From: Saprospiraceae bacterium
GTDB taxonomy: Bacteria > Bacteroidota > Bacteroidia > Chitinophagales > Saprospiraceae
Length of the DNA stretch: 64,000 nt
Assembly: GCA_022448955.1 (NCBI GenBank)
Contig: JAKVCU010000055.1
Coordinates: 1-64,000 of the forward strand
Reading direction: 5' to 3'
Shown piece by piece: positions 34,281 through 43,086 of this stretch. Position 1 is the first letter of the stretch. Every line of letters begins with the position of its first letter. A program made the position numbers and the translations under genes. Below the pieces are notes generated by a model. It saw nothing but the letters and a program-made list of their open reading frames with translations. It did no database searches and was not told the origin of the DNA.

Positions 34281-34960
34281 TCGTCTCTTTCAAGTAAATC
34301 TGGTCTTCTTGTTTGAGTACGTTCTAATGCTTTCTCATACCGCCAATCTTCTATTCTGGCTTCATGCCCAGAAAGCAATATATCTGGTACCTTCCAGCCA
34401 TTATAATTAGCTGGTCGGGTATAAACGGGCGGCGCAAGTAAATTATCTTGGAAAGAGTCAAAAAGTGCAGAAGTTTCGTCTCCTAGTACACCAGGCAATA
34501 ATCGGCCAATGGAATCTACTAAGATAGCAGCAGGTAGCTCACCTCCAGATAATACGAAGTCTCCAATAGAAATTTCCATGGTGATGTAATGCTCTCTGAT
34601 GCGTTCATCTACACCTTTATAATGGCCGCAAAGCATCATTAGATTGCCTTTTAGCGAAAGCTGATTAGCGATAGGCTGTTCTAATCGTTGGCCATCAGGC
34701 GTCAAATAAATCACCTCATCGTATTTGCGTTCTGCCATTAAAGTATCCATACATTTGGCAACAGGCTCGATCATCATTACCATACCAGCTCCTCCCCCGT
34801 ATTGGTAGTCATCAATTTGTCGATAATTACCTAAGCCATAATCTCTCAAGTTGTGTACCACGACCTCTAACAATCCTTTTTCCTGAGCTCTTTGCATAAT
34901 CGAGTGCTGTAAAGGACTCTGCAATAATTCTGGTACAACGGAAATGATATCTATTCGCAT
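34277..34960 (-). CDS. trmD: tRNA (guanine-N1)-methyltransferase
   Basis: A 227-residue TrmD, the SPOUT methyltransferase that makes m1G37 in tRNAs with G at position 36 using S-adenosylmethionine, needed to prevent frameshifting. [13 protein letters not shown] at the start, [30 protein letters not shown] and the trefoil-knot segment [16 protein letters not shown] are diagnostic, as is [13 protein letters not shown] at the end. The family's usual rimM-trmD-rplS neighbours are absent here, so it is monocistronic. A TATTTTTG box lies 68 bases upstream on the minus strand (35028-35035). Confidence 0.96.
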   Translation of the reverse strand: MRIDIISVVPELLQSPLQHSIMQRAQEKGLLEVVVHNLRDYGLGNYRQIDDYQYGGGAGMVMMIEPVAKCMDTLMAERKYDEVIYLTPDGQRLEQPIANQLSLKGNLMMLCGHYKGVDERIREHYITMEISIGDFVLSGGELPAAILVDSIGRLLPGVLGDETSALFDSFQDNLLAPPVYTRPANYNGWKVPDILLSGHEARIEDWRYEKALERTQTRRPDLLERDD

Positions 34961-35289
34961 GGATGTAATTTTTATTTTCTTTCTTACCCAACTTTAACTC
35001 TTTTTCACTTCATGATAAGAAGAAGCGCAAAAATATGTTAAATGTATTTTAAACCCTAAAACTTAACACAGATGGTGGAATTTATTCCATTAATTTCCAG
35101 TATTAATAGGCGTAAAGAATTATGTTAATTCATTTTTATTTTGCCAAAGTGGTGAGAACAAACTGACTAACAGAAAGTTTGGAACATCAATTTGGTGAAA
35201 TATTAAGAATAAAAAATGAGTTAATATAATTTAGCCTAATAATTTAAACTAGTAAAATAGTTTCAATTGAAATCACTAAATCACCGACT
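34961..35289. other. Intergenic region, divergent promoters
   Basis: 329 bases between divergent trmD and a small membrane protein. It contains the TATTTTTG box for trmD (35028-35035, minus) and a 12-bp perfect palindrome TTTCAATTGAAA (35261-35272) 17 bases before the small gene, possibly an operator. No ORF. Confidence 0.5.
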
Positions 35290-35595
35290 ATGCAAAAAAA
35301 TCTAAAAAAAGCAGTGTGGCTTTCTGTCATACTCAGCTTCTCCTTAGGTATTACCGTCTCTAGGATTCACCAGCAACAAAAGACTATTTATGCATTAGAA
35401 GTGGAAAATTTTTCAGCTTACCACACCTCTTTTACGATTGATCTGAGCATGAAAGATCAATTGGATCAATTACAGGAGGATTTACTTGAACTTGAAGAAA
35501 TGAAACAAGAGCAAATGGAAGATTTAAAGGAAGAACTAGAAGAGATTCGTACCAACATTCTTGAAGATATCAAGGAAATCAGAATAGATTTATAA
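35290..35595 (+). CDS. Small membrane-anchored coiled-coil protein
   Basis: A 101-residue hypothetical protein. Residues 8-25 are hydrophobic (AVWLSVILSFSLGITVS) and act as a membrane anchor or uncleaved signal. From residue ~50 to the end it is an unbroken acidic coiled coil (DQLDQLQEDLLELEEMK, EDLKEELEEIRTN). No family is recognised. A palindrome lies just upstream and a strong terminator just downstream, so it is likely a real single gene. The function is unknown; a membrane-tethered oligomer in the periplasm is a reasonable guess. Confidence 0.65.
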   Translation: MQKNLKKAVWLSVILSFSLGITVSRIHQQQKTIYALEVENFSAYHTSFTIDLSMKDQLDQLQEDLLELEEMKQEQMEDLKEELEEIRTNILEDIKEIRIDL

Positions 35596-35597
35596 AA

Positions 35598-35657
35598 AGT
35601 ATCCCGCCCCCATCCAAGACCTGTAAAACGATCAGACATGGTGGCGGATAACTTTTT
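35598..35657. terminator. Hairpin terminator between convergent genes
   Basis: AGTATCCCGCCCCCAT pairs with ATGGTGGCGGATAACT (small bulges, one mismatch), followed by TTTTT on the plus strand. It ends the small coiled-coil gene and overlaps the last codon of the convergent FKBP gene. Confidence 0.6.
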
Positions 35658-36285
35658 AGTTGATATCTAATAACTCTACTTCAAAAATTAAAGCAGCGTA
35701 TGGTTGAATCTTTGGAGGAGCACCTCTTTCACCATAAGCTAAGTTATAAGGAATATAAAACTTGTATTTTGAGCCCTTACTCATTAGTTGCAATCCTTCT
35801 ACCCAACCTTGGATAACCTGTGTCACCCCAAAGGATGCAGGGCGGCCTCTTTCTACAGAACTATCAAAAACAGTTCCGTCGATTAAAGTACCATGATAAT
35901 GAACGGTTACTTTTTGGTCAGTATTTGGCTGAGGACCATCACCTTCTTTCAACACTTCATACTGAAGGCCCGAAGCAGTTGTTGTTACTTCTGGACGCTT
36001 GCCATTTTCCGCAAGGAAAGCTTCACCAGCACCGGCTTGCTTCTCCTGAAGATATTTATTTACATTTTGACCTGCTGATCTTTCGTCAATTGCTAGATCT
36101 TTACCTCCTAGGTAATCTTCAATTGCACGTGCAAGTGAAACGGCATCAACTTGATCAATTCCTTGTTGTTTCAAGCTTTTCCCCAAAACTACACCAACAC
36201 TGTAGCTTAATGAATCCATTGTTGATTGTGCTTTTAAATTAAATGATAAAAAAACGAATACAATAAATAATAATCCTTTGTTCAT
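35656..36285 (-). CDS. FKBP-type peptidyl-prolyl cis-trans isomerase, exported
   Basis: A 209-residue periplasmic isomerase of the FkpA/Mip type. Signal MNKGLLFIVFVFLSFNLKAQ, an N-terminal dimerisation region (~residues 22-95: DSLSYSVGVVLGKSLKQQGI), then an FKBP domain from ~residue 105 (VTVHYHGTLIDGTVFDSS, FGVTQVIQGWVEGLQLM, YIPYNLAYGERGAP, ALIFEVELLDI). The active-site residues (Tyr, Phe, Asp, Val-Ile, Trp, Tyr) of the family are in place. It assists folding of exported proteins. Monocistronic. Identification secure; the gene name fkpA is not certain. Confidence 0.93.
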   Translation of the reverse strand: MNKGLLFIVFVFLSFNLKAQSTMDSLSYSVGVVLGKSLKQQGIDQVDAVSLARAIEDYLGGKDLAIDERSAGQNVNKYLQEKQAGAGEAFLAENGKRPEVTTTASGLQYEVLKEGDGPQPNTDQKVTVHYHGTLIDGTVFDSSVERGRPASFGVTQVIQGWVEGLQLMSKGSKYKFYIPYNLAYGERGAPPKIQPYAALIFEVELLDIN

Positions 36286-36574
36286 CTGAAAAATGTTTTG
36301 ATGAAGAATTAACGGATAACAAAGTGCAAAGATTGCTTCGAAAATTAGCTACAAAGAAACAGCAAATAAATTAGCTTTCAAAACCCCTTTTCTTTATTTC
36401 CTTTTTAAAGCTTTCTTTGAAGACCTTTAACAAAACATCTAGCTCATACTATTCGAATTTATTAATCGGTTAAGCAATAGCCAGTGCATGTGCTTCTAAC
36501 TAAAAAGTCTTAGGTCAAAAAATACTATTTAAGTTTGTTCGATAAGCTGAAAGAACCTAAACCCAAGCAAAGAT

Positions 36575-37132
36575 TTATTCCCCCCATCGGTAAGTATTTA
36601 GCTGCAAACCAGCCAAGTCTAGTGCTCGATCTACCACAGTAGCAACGATCTCTTCCATCGTCTTTGGCTGACTATAAAAGGAGGGGATGGCAGGGCAGAT
36701 GATTCCTCCTGCCTCAGTAATCGTTTTCATATTGTTGATATGGATGAGACTAAATGGCGTTTCTCGAATCACCATAATCAATTTACGACGTTCCTTCAAA
36801 ATAACATCAGCTGCCCTTGTGATCAAATCATTGGAAATACCATGCGCTACTCTTCCCATTAGCCCCATGGAGCAAGGACAGATAATCATGCTACCATACT
36901 TAGCAGAGCCAGATGCGAAGGGAGCCATAAAATCAGACTTTTCAAAGAAAGAAAAGGGATAATTATTATAATCTTCGTTACCTAGTTCATACTTCCAATT
37001 AAACTTAGCATTCTCTGTCATTACCACTCCAACCGCCTGCGTCTGATCTTTCAAATTTTTTAATCGATCAAGTAATACTTTTGCATAAATCGAGCCACTA
37101 GAGCCTCCAATACCTACTACTATTTTGTGCAT
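36575..37132 (-). CDS. ubiX: Flavin prenyltransferase, UbiX family
   Basis: A 185-residue UbiX/Pad1-type enzyme that joins dimethylallyl phosphate to FMN to form the prenylated flavin used by UbiD-type decarboxylases. The flavin-binding start KIVVGIGGSSGSIYAKVLL, the central CPCSMGLMGRVAHGISNDLITRAADV and the substrate-binding RETPFSLIHINNM are all visible. It makes the cofactor for UbiD-like decarboxylation in quinone or other metabolism; no ubiD is nearby. Monocistronic, between two intergenic gaps of ~260-290 bases. Confidence 0.94.
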   Translation of the reverse strand: MHKIVVGIGGSSGSIYAKVLLDRLKNLKDQTQAVGVVMTENAKFNWKYELGNEDYNNYPFSFFEKSDFMAPFASGSAKYGSMIICPCSMGLMGRVAHGISNDLITRAADVILKERRKLIMVIRETPFSLIHINNMKTITEAGGIICPAIPSFYSQPKTMEEIVATVVDRALDLAGLQLNTYRWGE

Positions 37133-37391
37133 ATGAAAAATTTATGTCTTATTTGGAACGTTTAATCGTTAAAAATGCATTAACAATAAACACATCTTAC
37201 TTTTTACTCCTCTTTAAAAGTATATTTGAATAGAGAAGGTTTAAGTAGTAAGCCAGAAAATTGGTACAACAAACTTTTAAGTCTGATCAAAATTGTTCGT
37301 AACTCTTATCTAGTCAGTTTCTTACTATTTTCGATCTGACCGTTCGTTTTACAAGACCATTTTATCTTGGCAGTAATAAAAATCGAATTCC

Positions 37392-37928
37392 ATGAAAAAT
37401 TTATTTTTTGCTTTGTTATCTATCGTATTTATTCTTTCATCTTTCACATTATCTATTCAGGATGAAAAGGAAAAGATTAACTGGCTGACTTGGGAAGAAG
37501 CTATGGCACTTGACAATGAGAATGACAAGAAATATTTCGTTGATCTATATACAGAATGGTGTGGCTATTGCAAAAAGATGGATCGTACAACTTTCAAAGA
37601 TAAAGAAGTAATCAAGTACGTTAACCAACACTTTATTCCCATCAAACTAGACGCAGAACAAAAAGAAGCCATTCAATATAAAGGATATGAATTCACTCAT
37701 AAAAAAGACGTAGGTCGGCGCGGCATGCATGAAATGGCCATTGCTTTGCTAGAAGGTGTTCAAAGAGTAGGTTATCCCACCTATGTTTACCTTGACTCAG
37801 CGCAAAACCGTATTACTATTTCACCAGGTTTTAAGCAAAGCAGAGAAATGTTGATGGAGCTAAACTTTATAGCTGGAGATCATTACAAAACAACTAAATT
37901 TGACGATTTTGCAAAAAACTATAACTAA
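37392..37928 (+). CDS. Exported thioredoxin-fold protein
   Basis: A 178-residue periplasmic protein with signal MKNLFFALLSIVFILSSFTLS. Residues ~30-130 are a thioredoxin fold with the active site WCGYCKKMD (WCxxC), preceded by FVDLYTE and followed by VNQHFIPIKLDAEQKE and VGYPTYVYLD (cis-Pro). Family of DUF255/thioredoxin_7-like proteins, common in Bacteroidota, probably a disulfide reductase or isomerase. Monocistronic; a bidirectional hairpin separates it from the convergent gene. A TATATTTG box at 37221-37228 is a possible -7 element, though 164 bases upstream. Confidence 0.88.
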   Translation: MKNLFFALLSIVFILSSFTLSIQDEKEKINWLTWEEAMALDNENDKKYFVDLYTEWCGYCKKMDRTTFKDKEVIKYVNQHFIPIKLDAEQKEAIQYKGYEFTHKKDVGRRGMHEMAIALLEGVQRVGYPTYVYLDSAQNRITISPGFKQSREMLMELNFIAGDHYKTTKFDDFAKNYN

Positions 37929-37941
37929 TAATTATGATATC

Positions 37942-37970
37942 GTTATGTGAAGCCCCCAACTTCACATAAC
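37942..37970. terminator. Bidirectional hairpin between convergent genes
   Basis: GTTATGTGAAG, loop CCCCCAA, CTTCACATAAC: an 11-bp perfect stem, flanked by AAAAAG. It likely ends both the thioredoxin gene and the minus-strand coiled-coil gene. Confidence 0.65.
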
Positions 37971-37978
37971 AAAAAGCA

Positions 37979-38656
37979 CTAAAGTTGATTCAATTCTTTA
38001 GTGATCTTTTCTAATTCTTTTTGCAAATTCAAACGACCTTTTTGATCATCCATTTTTTGAACTTGAGACGATAACTCATCAATGGTATCAAGATAGAAAA
38101 CATCCATTTCAATATCTGAGCGGACATTTTCCATGTCCGCTAATTCTTCAAAATGATTTTCTTTTAGCTCATTAAGCTTTTCCTTTTTTTGTTGAATATC
38201 CTTTTTTACTCTTTGATTCAGCTGCATTTTCTCCAATTTGGAAATGCATATAAAATAAAATTGTCGTTTTTGCTGTCGCAACTTCTTTTCCTGTTGAAAA
38301 GAAGACAAAAGTGATTTCAGCTTCACCTTATTTTTTTCGGAAACATCTGGGTCCTTTAAATCTCGACATACAGCCTTAATCTCAATATCAATTTCTTTGA
38401 GCTTATCCTCTATTTTGAGAATATGGTCTTGACAGTCTCTCATTTGTTGTTCAATGCGCTCATTTCCATTTAGACTTTCAGCTCTTTTTTTCCTTCGTAT
38501 AAGCACCGGAATCATAATCAAACTGACCATTACAATCAATAGCCCCAGAGTCAGTATAAGCCTAGGAAGTAAAGGCGGAAAAATACGTACCAAGACAAGC
38601 AATCCTATTGCCAGTCCGATATATGCTAACCAATTTATATTTTTTAATCGTATCAT
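37979..38656 (-). CDS. Membrane protein with cytoplasmic coiled coil
   Basis: A 225-residue hypothetical protein. Residues ~8-50 form two transmembrane segments (INWLAYIGLAIGLLVLVRIF, LILTLGLLIVMVSLIMIPVL) separated by a short PPLLP turn; the rest is basic and acidic coiled coil (DHILKIEDKLKEIDIEIKAV, QKKEKLNELKENHFEELADM). No enzyme motif. Likely the coil is cytoplasmic because of the RRKKR after the second segment. The family is not recognised. Monocistronic. Confidence 0.65.
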   Translation of the reverse strand: MIRLKNINWLAYIGLAIGLLVLVRIFPPLLPRLILTLGLLIVMVSLIMIPVLIRRKKRAESLNGNERIEQQMRDCQDHILKIEDKLKEIDIEIKAVCRDLKDPDVSEKNKVKLKSLLSSFQQEKKLRQQKRQFYFICISKLEKMQLNQRVKKDIQQKKEKLNELKENHFEELADMENVRSDIEMDVFYLDTIDELSSQVQKMDDQKGRLNLQKELEKITKELNQL

Positions 38657-38809
38657 TTAGCCAATATAAAGAATAGATGTTGAGTAAAAATTAGATGTTT
38701 AAACTTTTTTTTCAGAAAACCTTAATATTTATGAACCCTTTCAGTTTAACGCTGTTACCCATTCAGTTTCAGAATCGCTAATGTTTTTTGTTTGTTTATA
38801 GTTTATGTG

Positions 38810-38840
38810 GGTGCTCCTAAAGGAGTACCTTTTTTATTTT
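38810..38840 (+). terminator. Orphan intrinsic terminator
   Basis: GGTGCTCC-TAAA-GGAGTACC (8-bp stem, one G-U) followed by TTTTTT. It is 109 bases before the DUF4956 gene with no plus-strand gene upstream, so it may end a small RNA or a leader, or be fortuitous. Confidence 0.5.
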
Positions 38841-38948
38841 ACTCCTCCTCAGTTTACAACCACTAAAGAAAATAAATTTAAATTTGCTTTTAATAATAAC
38901 CCATTAGATGTGTAAGTTGTTGACCTAAACCCATCTCAAGCAAACAAA

Positions 38949-39638
38949 ATGGATTTACTCAAAAAAATTCAAGAAAGGTATCTACAAGAGTTTTCAGATA
39001 ATGTGTCCTTTGACGAATTCTTGATTAATATAGTTGTAACTGCCGCTTTAATAGCATTTTTACGACTTTTTTATATTTATTATGGCAATGCCATCTCTAA
39101 TAGACGAAAATTCGCTTCTAACTTTCTCCCATTGTCTTTGGGTACTATGCTCATTATTATGATTATTAAGTCTTCTGTGGCTTTATCTCTTGGACTAGTT
39201 GGAGCCTTATCTATTGTGCGTTTTCGTGCTGCCATTAAAGACCCAGAAGAATTAACCTATTTGTTCATCGCCATTGGACTTGGGCTAGCAGGTGGCGCGA
39301 ATGAGCCTATTCTCGCGATTGCTGCATTTGTAGCCATTATTGGTCTCCTTTTTATAGGTAAAAGATTTACCCGTTCGTACTCTTTTAAAAGTGAAGATCG
39401 CTTGTTTGTAAACATAAATACGGAGAGCAACGATTTTAAAGAAATTCACCAAATTCTTAAAGAGCACTTTTCACATGTAGAGTTGAAAAGAATGGATACA
39501 CTAGAAACAGGACTTGATCTTAGCTTTATTTGTAAAGCTAAATCTACAGATGAAATAGATAATGCTCGCATCCAACTCTCTGCCCTGCCCTACAAAATTA
39601 GTACATCTATCATCGACCAACCAGATTTAATCCTTTAG
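38949..39638 (+). CDS. DUF4956 membrane protein
   Basis: A 229-residue membrane protein of the DUF4956 family. Residues ~25-145 contain about four transmembrane segments, including the family hallmark SLGLVGALSIVRFRAAIKDP (charged helix-rich signature) and TYLFIAIGLGLAGG. The ~80-residue C-terminal part is a small cytoplasmic domain (RLFVNINTESNDFKEIHQI). In other bacteria DUF4956 proteins lie next to VTC-type polyphosphate polymerases or CotH-like kinases and are thought to act in polyphosphate or cell-surface processes. No such partner is found here. A TAAATTTG box lies at 38879-38886. Family sure; function unknown. Confidence 0.9.
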   Translation: MDLLKKIQERYLQEFSDNVSFDEFLINIVVTAALIAFLRLFYIYYGNAISNRRKFASNFLPLSLGTMLIIMIIKSSVALSLGLVGALSIVRFRAAIKDPEELTYLFIAIGLGLAGGANEPILAIAAFVAIIGLLFIGKRFTRSYSFKSEDRLFVNINTESNDFKEIHQILKEHFSHVELKRMDTLETGLDLSFICKAKSTDEIDNARIQLSALPYKISTSIIDQPDLIL

Positions 39639-39846
39639 AAAAGAAGAAATCCGTTTTCCTTAAACGTTAAAGAATCGACAGCATTTTTTATAATTATAGA
39701 AAAAAGAAAAAATCAACTGAGTAAAATCCATCTCCATTATTATAATAATCAATAGTTATTTTAACGCGTCTTTGGTTATTTTTTGACAAAAAATCAGTAT
39801 CATGGAGGTAGATGCTTTTTATATTTGCATCAAATGGAATTAATCT

Positions 39847-42567
39847 ATGAAAAAATATATCCTTTCTCTACTTGCTGTTTTTGCTAGCCTAATAGCAATT
39901 GCACAATTACCCACAGATTTTTACGACCAACTTTGCCATGATGCATTTAATGATCCAATGGGAATTGTTTTTGATGAACAAGGGCGCATGTTTGTTTGGG
40001 AAAAACAAGGGAAAGTATGGATTGTAGAACAAGAGGGAACCATAGCACAGGAGCCATTTCTTGATTTGACGGACGAAATAGGCAATTGGAAAGACCATGG
40101 CCTGATGGGCTTCAGTCTTGATCAAGACTTTTTAGAAAATGGCAGATGCTACCTACTGTACGCTGTAGATTTTCATCACTATGAAAACTTTGGCACCGCT
40201 GCTTTTGAAGTAGATTCTTTGGACTCTCCCCATCACCCAACATTTGGTCGTGTTAGTAGTTATATTGCTGACCCAGCTACCAATCTCAGTACAATTTTAC
40301 CTGATAGCAGAAATATCCTTTTAGGTGAAACTCATGAAATGGGTATACCACTATACAATGTATTTCATGGATTGGGATCAATTATTGCTGCGGAAGATGG
40401 CACATTGCTCATATCAGTTGGTGATGGAGCGACCAATGTGCCAGATGTAGGAGGCGACGCAACAGGTACCTTTGCCTCAAGGGCCATAGAAAAAGGCATA
40501 CTAAGGCCAGACCAAGACTTGGGCTCTTACAAGGCTCAATATCTAAAATCCTTGCAAGGCAAAATACTTAGAATTGATGCATTAACTGGAAATGGATTGC
40601 CTTCTAATCCCTTCTTTCAAGCAGGAAACCCGCGCACCGAACAATCTCGTATTTGGTCAGTAGGCTTTAGAAATCCTTATCGAATATGTATAAGACCTGG
40701 TACTAGTGGCCATGAGCCAAGTGAAGGAAAACCTGGAATCATTATGGTAGGAGATGTAGGCAATGGATCATGGGAAGAGCTTAATTTAGTAGATCGGCCA
40801 GGTATGAATTTTGGATGGCCTCTTTTTGAAGGTATTCGCTTCAATTGGGGTTTTTGGTCAATGGATATTTTAGAAAATCCAATGGCACCCAATCCTCTTT
40901 TTGGAAATGGTGGATGTGAAGAAGCGTTTTTTAAATTCTCAGACCTGTTAGTTCGTCCATTCAAAAATCAAGAATGGACCGCTACTAACCCTTGCAACCC
41001 CTCCCAATTAATTCCAGCAGAGTTATACCCAATGGTAGAACGACTTCCCTTACTAGCTTGGAGTAATGCTCGATGGAATCCACCAGCAAGGGCGGTAATA
41101 CCAGATACCCTTGAAAACGATATCCAACAGATTGAACTTTCTGATGATCTTTCATCCGTTGAGGGCGAAAACTTCAATGGATATTCTAGTCTTGCAGGTG
41201 CCTTTTATACAGGATCAGTATATCCAGAAAAATACCAGGGTAAATATTTTGCAGTAGATTTTAGCGGTTGGATAAAAATGATGGATATTAATGAGAATAA
41301 TGAATTAGTATCTGTAGAAAACTTTCACACCAACAGCAAAGATATTATCCACCTTGCTTATAACCCAGTAGATGAAACCCTTTACTATATCAATATCCAA
41401 AATGAAATTAGGAAAATTACTTTTGGAGGAAATCCACCTCCAGTAGCGATAATAGATGCAGATCACTTCTTTGGCCCAAGCCCACTAGATGTACAGTTTG
41501 ATGGAAGCAGTTCTTTTGATTCTAACTTACCATTAGTCAATTATTTATGGAATTTTGGTGATGGTACAGCTAGTACTGAAGTTCAACCTTCTCATACTTT
41601 CCAAACTTCAGAAAATGGACCAAAGAGCTTCGAAGTTAGCCTTACTGTAGAAGATGCCGAAGGTGCCACACATACCACAACAAAAATTGTATCCATCAAT
41701 AATACACCTCCTGAAGTCAATATTAATAGCTTCCAAGATGGTGATAGATATCCAATTACTTCTTCTAGCTTGTTGCGTTTAAGCGCCACTGTAAATGACC
41801 AAGAAAGTAAGGATGAAGAGCTCACTTATGAATGGCGTGTGTTTTTCCATCACAATGATCATTATCATCCAGAACCAGTAGATTTTAATCATGAGTCTTA
41901 TCTTTTAGTAGACCCTTATGGTTGTGATCAAGAAATATTTTGGTACAGAATCGAACTAACAGTTACCGATCCACAAGGGCTTTCCAATAAAGATGTTGGC
42001 CAGATTTTCCCTTACTGTGGTGATCCATTCATCCAATGGACGAGCCTAACAGCAATAGGTGATGACCGTCATATTACTTTGGATTGGGAAACTATAGAAG
42101 GAGATTCTGTTCAATACTATGAAATTCAAAGAGGTAGTGATTTTAATGAATTTCAAACGATTGGGACAATGGATGCCAAAGGCAGTCCATCCTACCAGTT
42201 TATTGACCTAGAACCACTAAGAGGGACGAACTTCTATCGAATAAAAGTACTTACAGAAGGAAGGGCCTATAGCTTTTCAAATTTAGCGACCGCTGCTTTC
42301 CCTACCTTTTCAAACATCCGATTATTCCCCAATCCAGCTAATAACCTCTTAAATATCGAATTGAAAGAAGCTACAGATGCTTTAGTAAAACTAGAGTTAT
42401 TTAATCCAGCAGGGATTCCTGTTTTTTCTACAACATGGGAAGCTACTCCAGAAGAGTTTCATCAAAAAAGCTTAGCTGCTGAATTAATTCCTAATGGAAT
42501 TTATTTTTTTCGAATAACAAATGGCGAACAGGAAGAAACTGGTAAAATAATAATCCGACATTTTTAA
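39847..42567 (+). CDS. PQQ-dependent sugar dehydrogenase-like protein with PKD and T9SS domains
   Basis: A 906-residue secreted protein (signal MKKYILSLLAVFASLIAIAQ). Residues ~25-525 are a GSDH-like six-bladed propeller with motifs GIVFDEQGRMFVWEKQGKVW, HGLGSIIAAEDGTLLISVGDG, SLQGKILRID and SVGFRNPYRICI, homologous to PQQ-dependent glucose/sorbosone dehydrogenases. Residues ~530-620 form a PKD domain (PVAIIDADHFFGPSPLDVQF, NYLWNFGDG). Further Ig/FN3-like sequence follows, and the C-terminus is a type IX sorting domain (RLFPNPANNLLNIELK, LIPNGIYFFRITNGEQE). Secreted sugar oxidation at the cell surface is plausible, though PQQ binding cannot be shown. A TATATTTG box is at 39820-39827. Monocistronic. 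Confidence 0.9.
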   Translation: MKKYILSLLAVFASLIAIAQLPTDFYDQLCHDAFNDPMGIVFDEQGRMFVWEKQGKVWIVEQEGTIAQEPFLDLTDEIGNWKDHGLMGFSLDQDFLENGRCYLLYAVDFHHYENFGTAAFEVDSLDSPHHPTFGRVSSYIADPATNLSTILPDSRNILLGETHEMGIPLYNVFHGLGSIIAAEDGTLLISVGDGATNVPDVGGDATGTFASRAIEKGILRPDQDLGSYKAQYLKSLQGKILRIDALTGNGLPSNPFFQAGNPRTEQSRIWSVGFRNPYRICIRPGTSGHEPSEGKPGIIMVGDVGNGSWEELNLVDRPGMNFGWPLFEGIRFNWGFWSMDILENPMAPNPLFGNGGCEEAFFKFSDLLVRPFKNQEWTATNPCNPSQLIPAELYPMVERLPLLAWSNARWNPPARAVIPDTLENDIQQIELSDDLSSVEGENFNGYSSLAGAFYTGSVYPEKYQGKYFAVDFSGWIKMMDINENNELVSVENFHTNSKDIIHLAYNPVDETLYYINIQNEIRKITFGGNPPPVAIIDADHFFGPSPLDVQFDGSSSFDSNLPLVNYLWNFGDGTASTEVQPSHTFQTSENGPKSFEVSLTVEDAEGATHTTTKIVSINNTPPEVNINSFQDGDRYPITSSSLLRLSATVNDQESKDEELTYEWRVFFHHNDHYHPEPVDFNHESYLLVDPYGCDQEIFWYRIELTVTDPQGLSNKDVGQIFPYCGDPFIQWTSLTAIGDDRHITLDWETIEGDSVQYYEIQRGSDFNEFQTIGTMDAKGSPSYQFIDLEPLRGTNFYRIKVLTEGRAYSFSNLATAAFPTFSNIRLFPNPANNLLNIELKEATDALVKLELFNPAGIPVFSTTWEATPEEFHQKSLAAELIPNGIYFFRITNGEQEETGKIIIRHF

Positions 42568-42597
42568 GTAGAAGCATTTGTTTTTTCATACCATATG

Positions 42598-43011
42598 CTA
42601 ATACATATTGGTTTCTCCCAGTTCTAGAATTGTCTCAAATTCTTCTGCTGTCAAGGGCATAACAGATAAGCGCCCTATTTTCACCAATGGCATTTCGGCT
42701 AGTTCAGGCCTAGCCTTTATTGTTTTTAAACTTACGGCTTTCGCCAAATATTTCACTGGCACTAGATCTACAGCTGACCAATCCTCTTTTTCTGCTGTTG
42801 GATCTGGGTAGCTTTCTTTTTGCACTTTTGCGATGCCAACTATTTCTAAACCTTTTCTGCTATGATAATACAATACAAAGTCATCCTGCCTCATATTGCG
42901 CAGATGGTTGCGGGCAGCATAATTTCGTACGCCACTCCAAACCGTTGAGCCATCCCTTATTAAATCCTCAAAACTATATTCATATGGTTCTGATTTAACT
43001 AACCAATACAT
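42598..43011 (-). CDS. EVE domain-containing protein
   Basis: A 137-residue single EVE domain, a PUA-like fold that in other proteins recognises modified DNA bases. It starts MYWLVKSEPYEYSFEDLIRDG, and carries WSGVRNYAARNHLRNM, DFVLYYHSRKGLEIVGIAKV and PVKYLAKAVSLKTIK. No restriction or modification gene adjoins it, so it is the stand-alone housekeeping type. Divergent from miaA at 75 bp. Cytoplasmic. Confidence 0.93.
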   Translation of the reverse strand: MYWLVKSEPYEYSFEDLIRDGSTVWSGVRNYAARNHLRNMRQDDFVLYYHSRKGLEIVGIAKVQKESYPDPTAEKEDWSAVDLVPVKYLAKAVSLKTIKARPELAEMPLVKIGRLSVMPLTAEEFETILELGETNMY

Positions 43012-43086
43012 AGACTTTGGTTTTTATTCTGTTGTTTAAAAATAAAGGTAATTATAAAACTTTCTATCACTTTTGTATTTTGTGGC

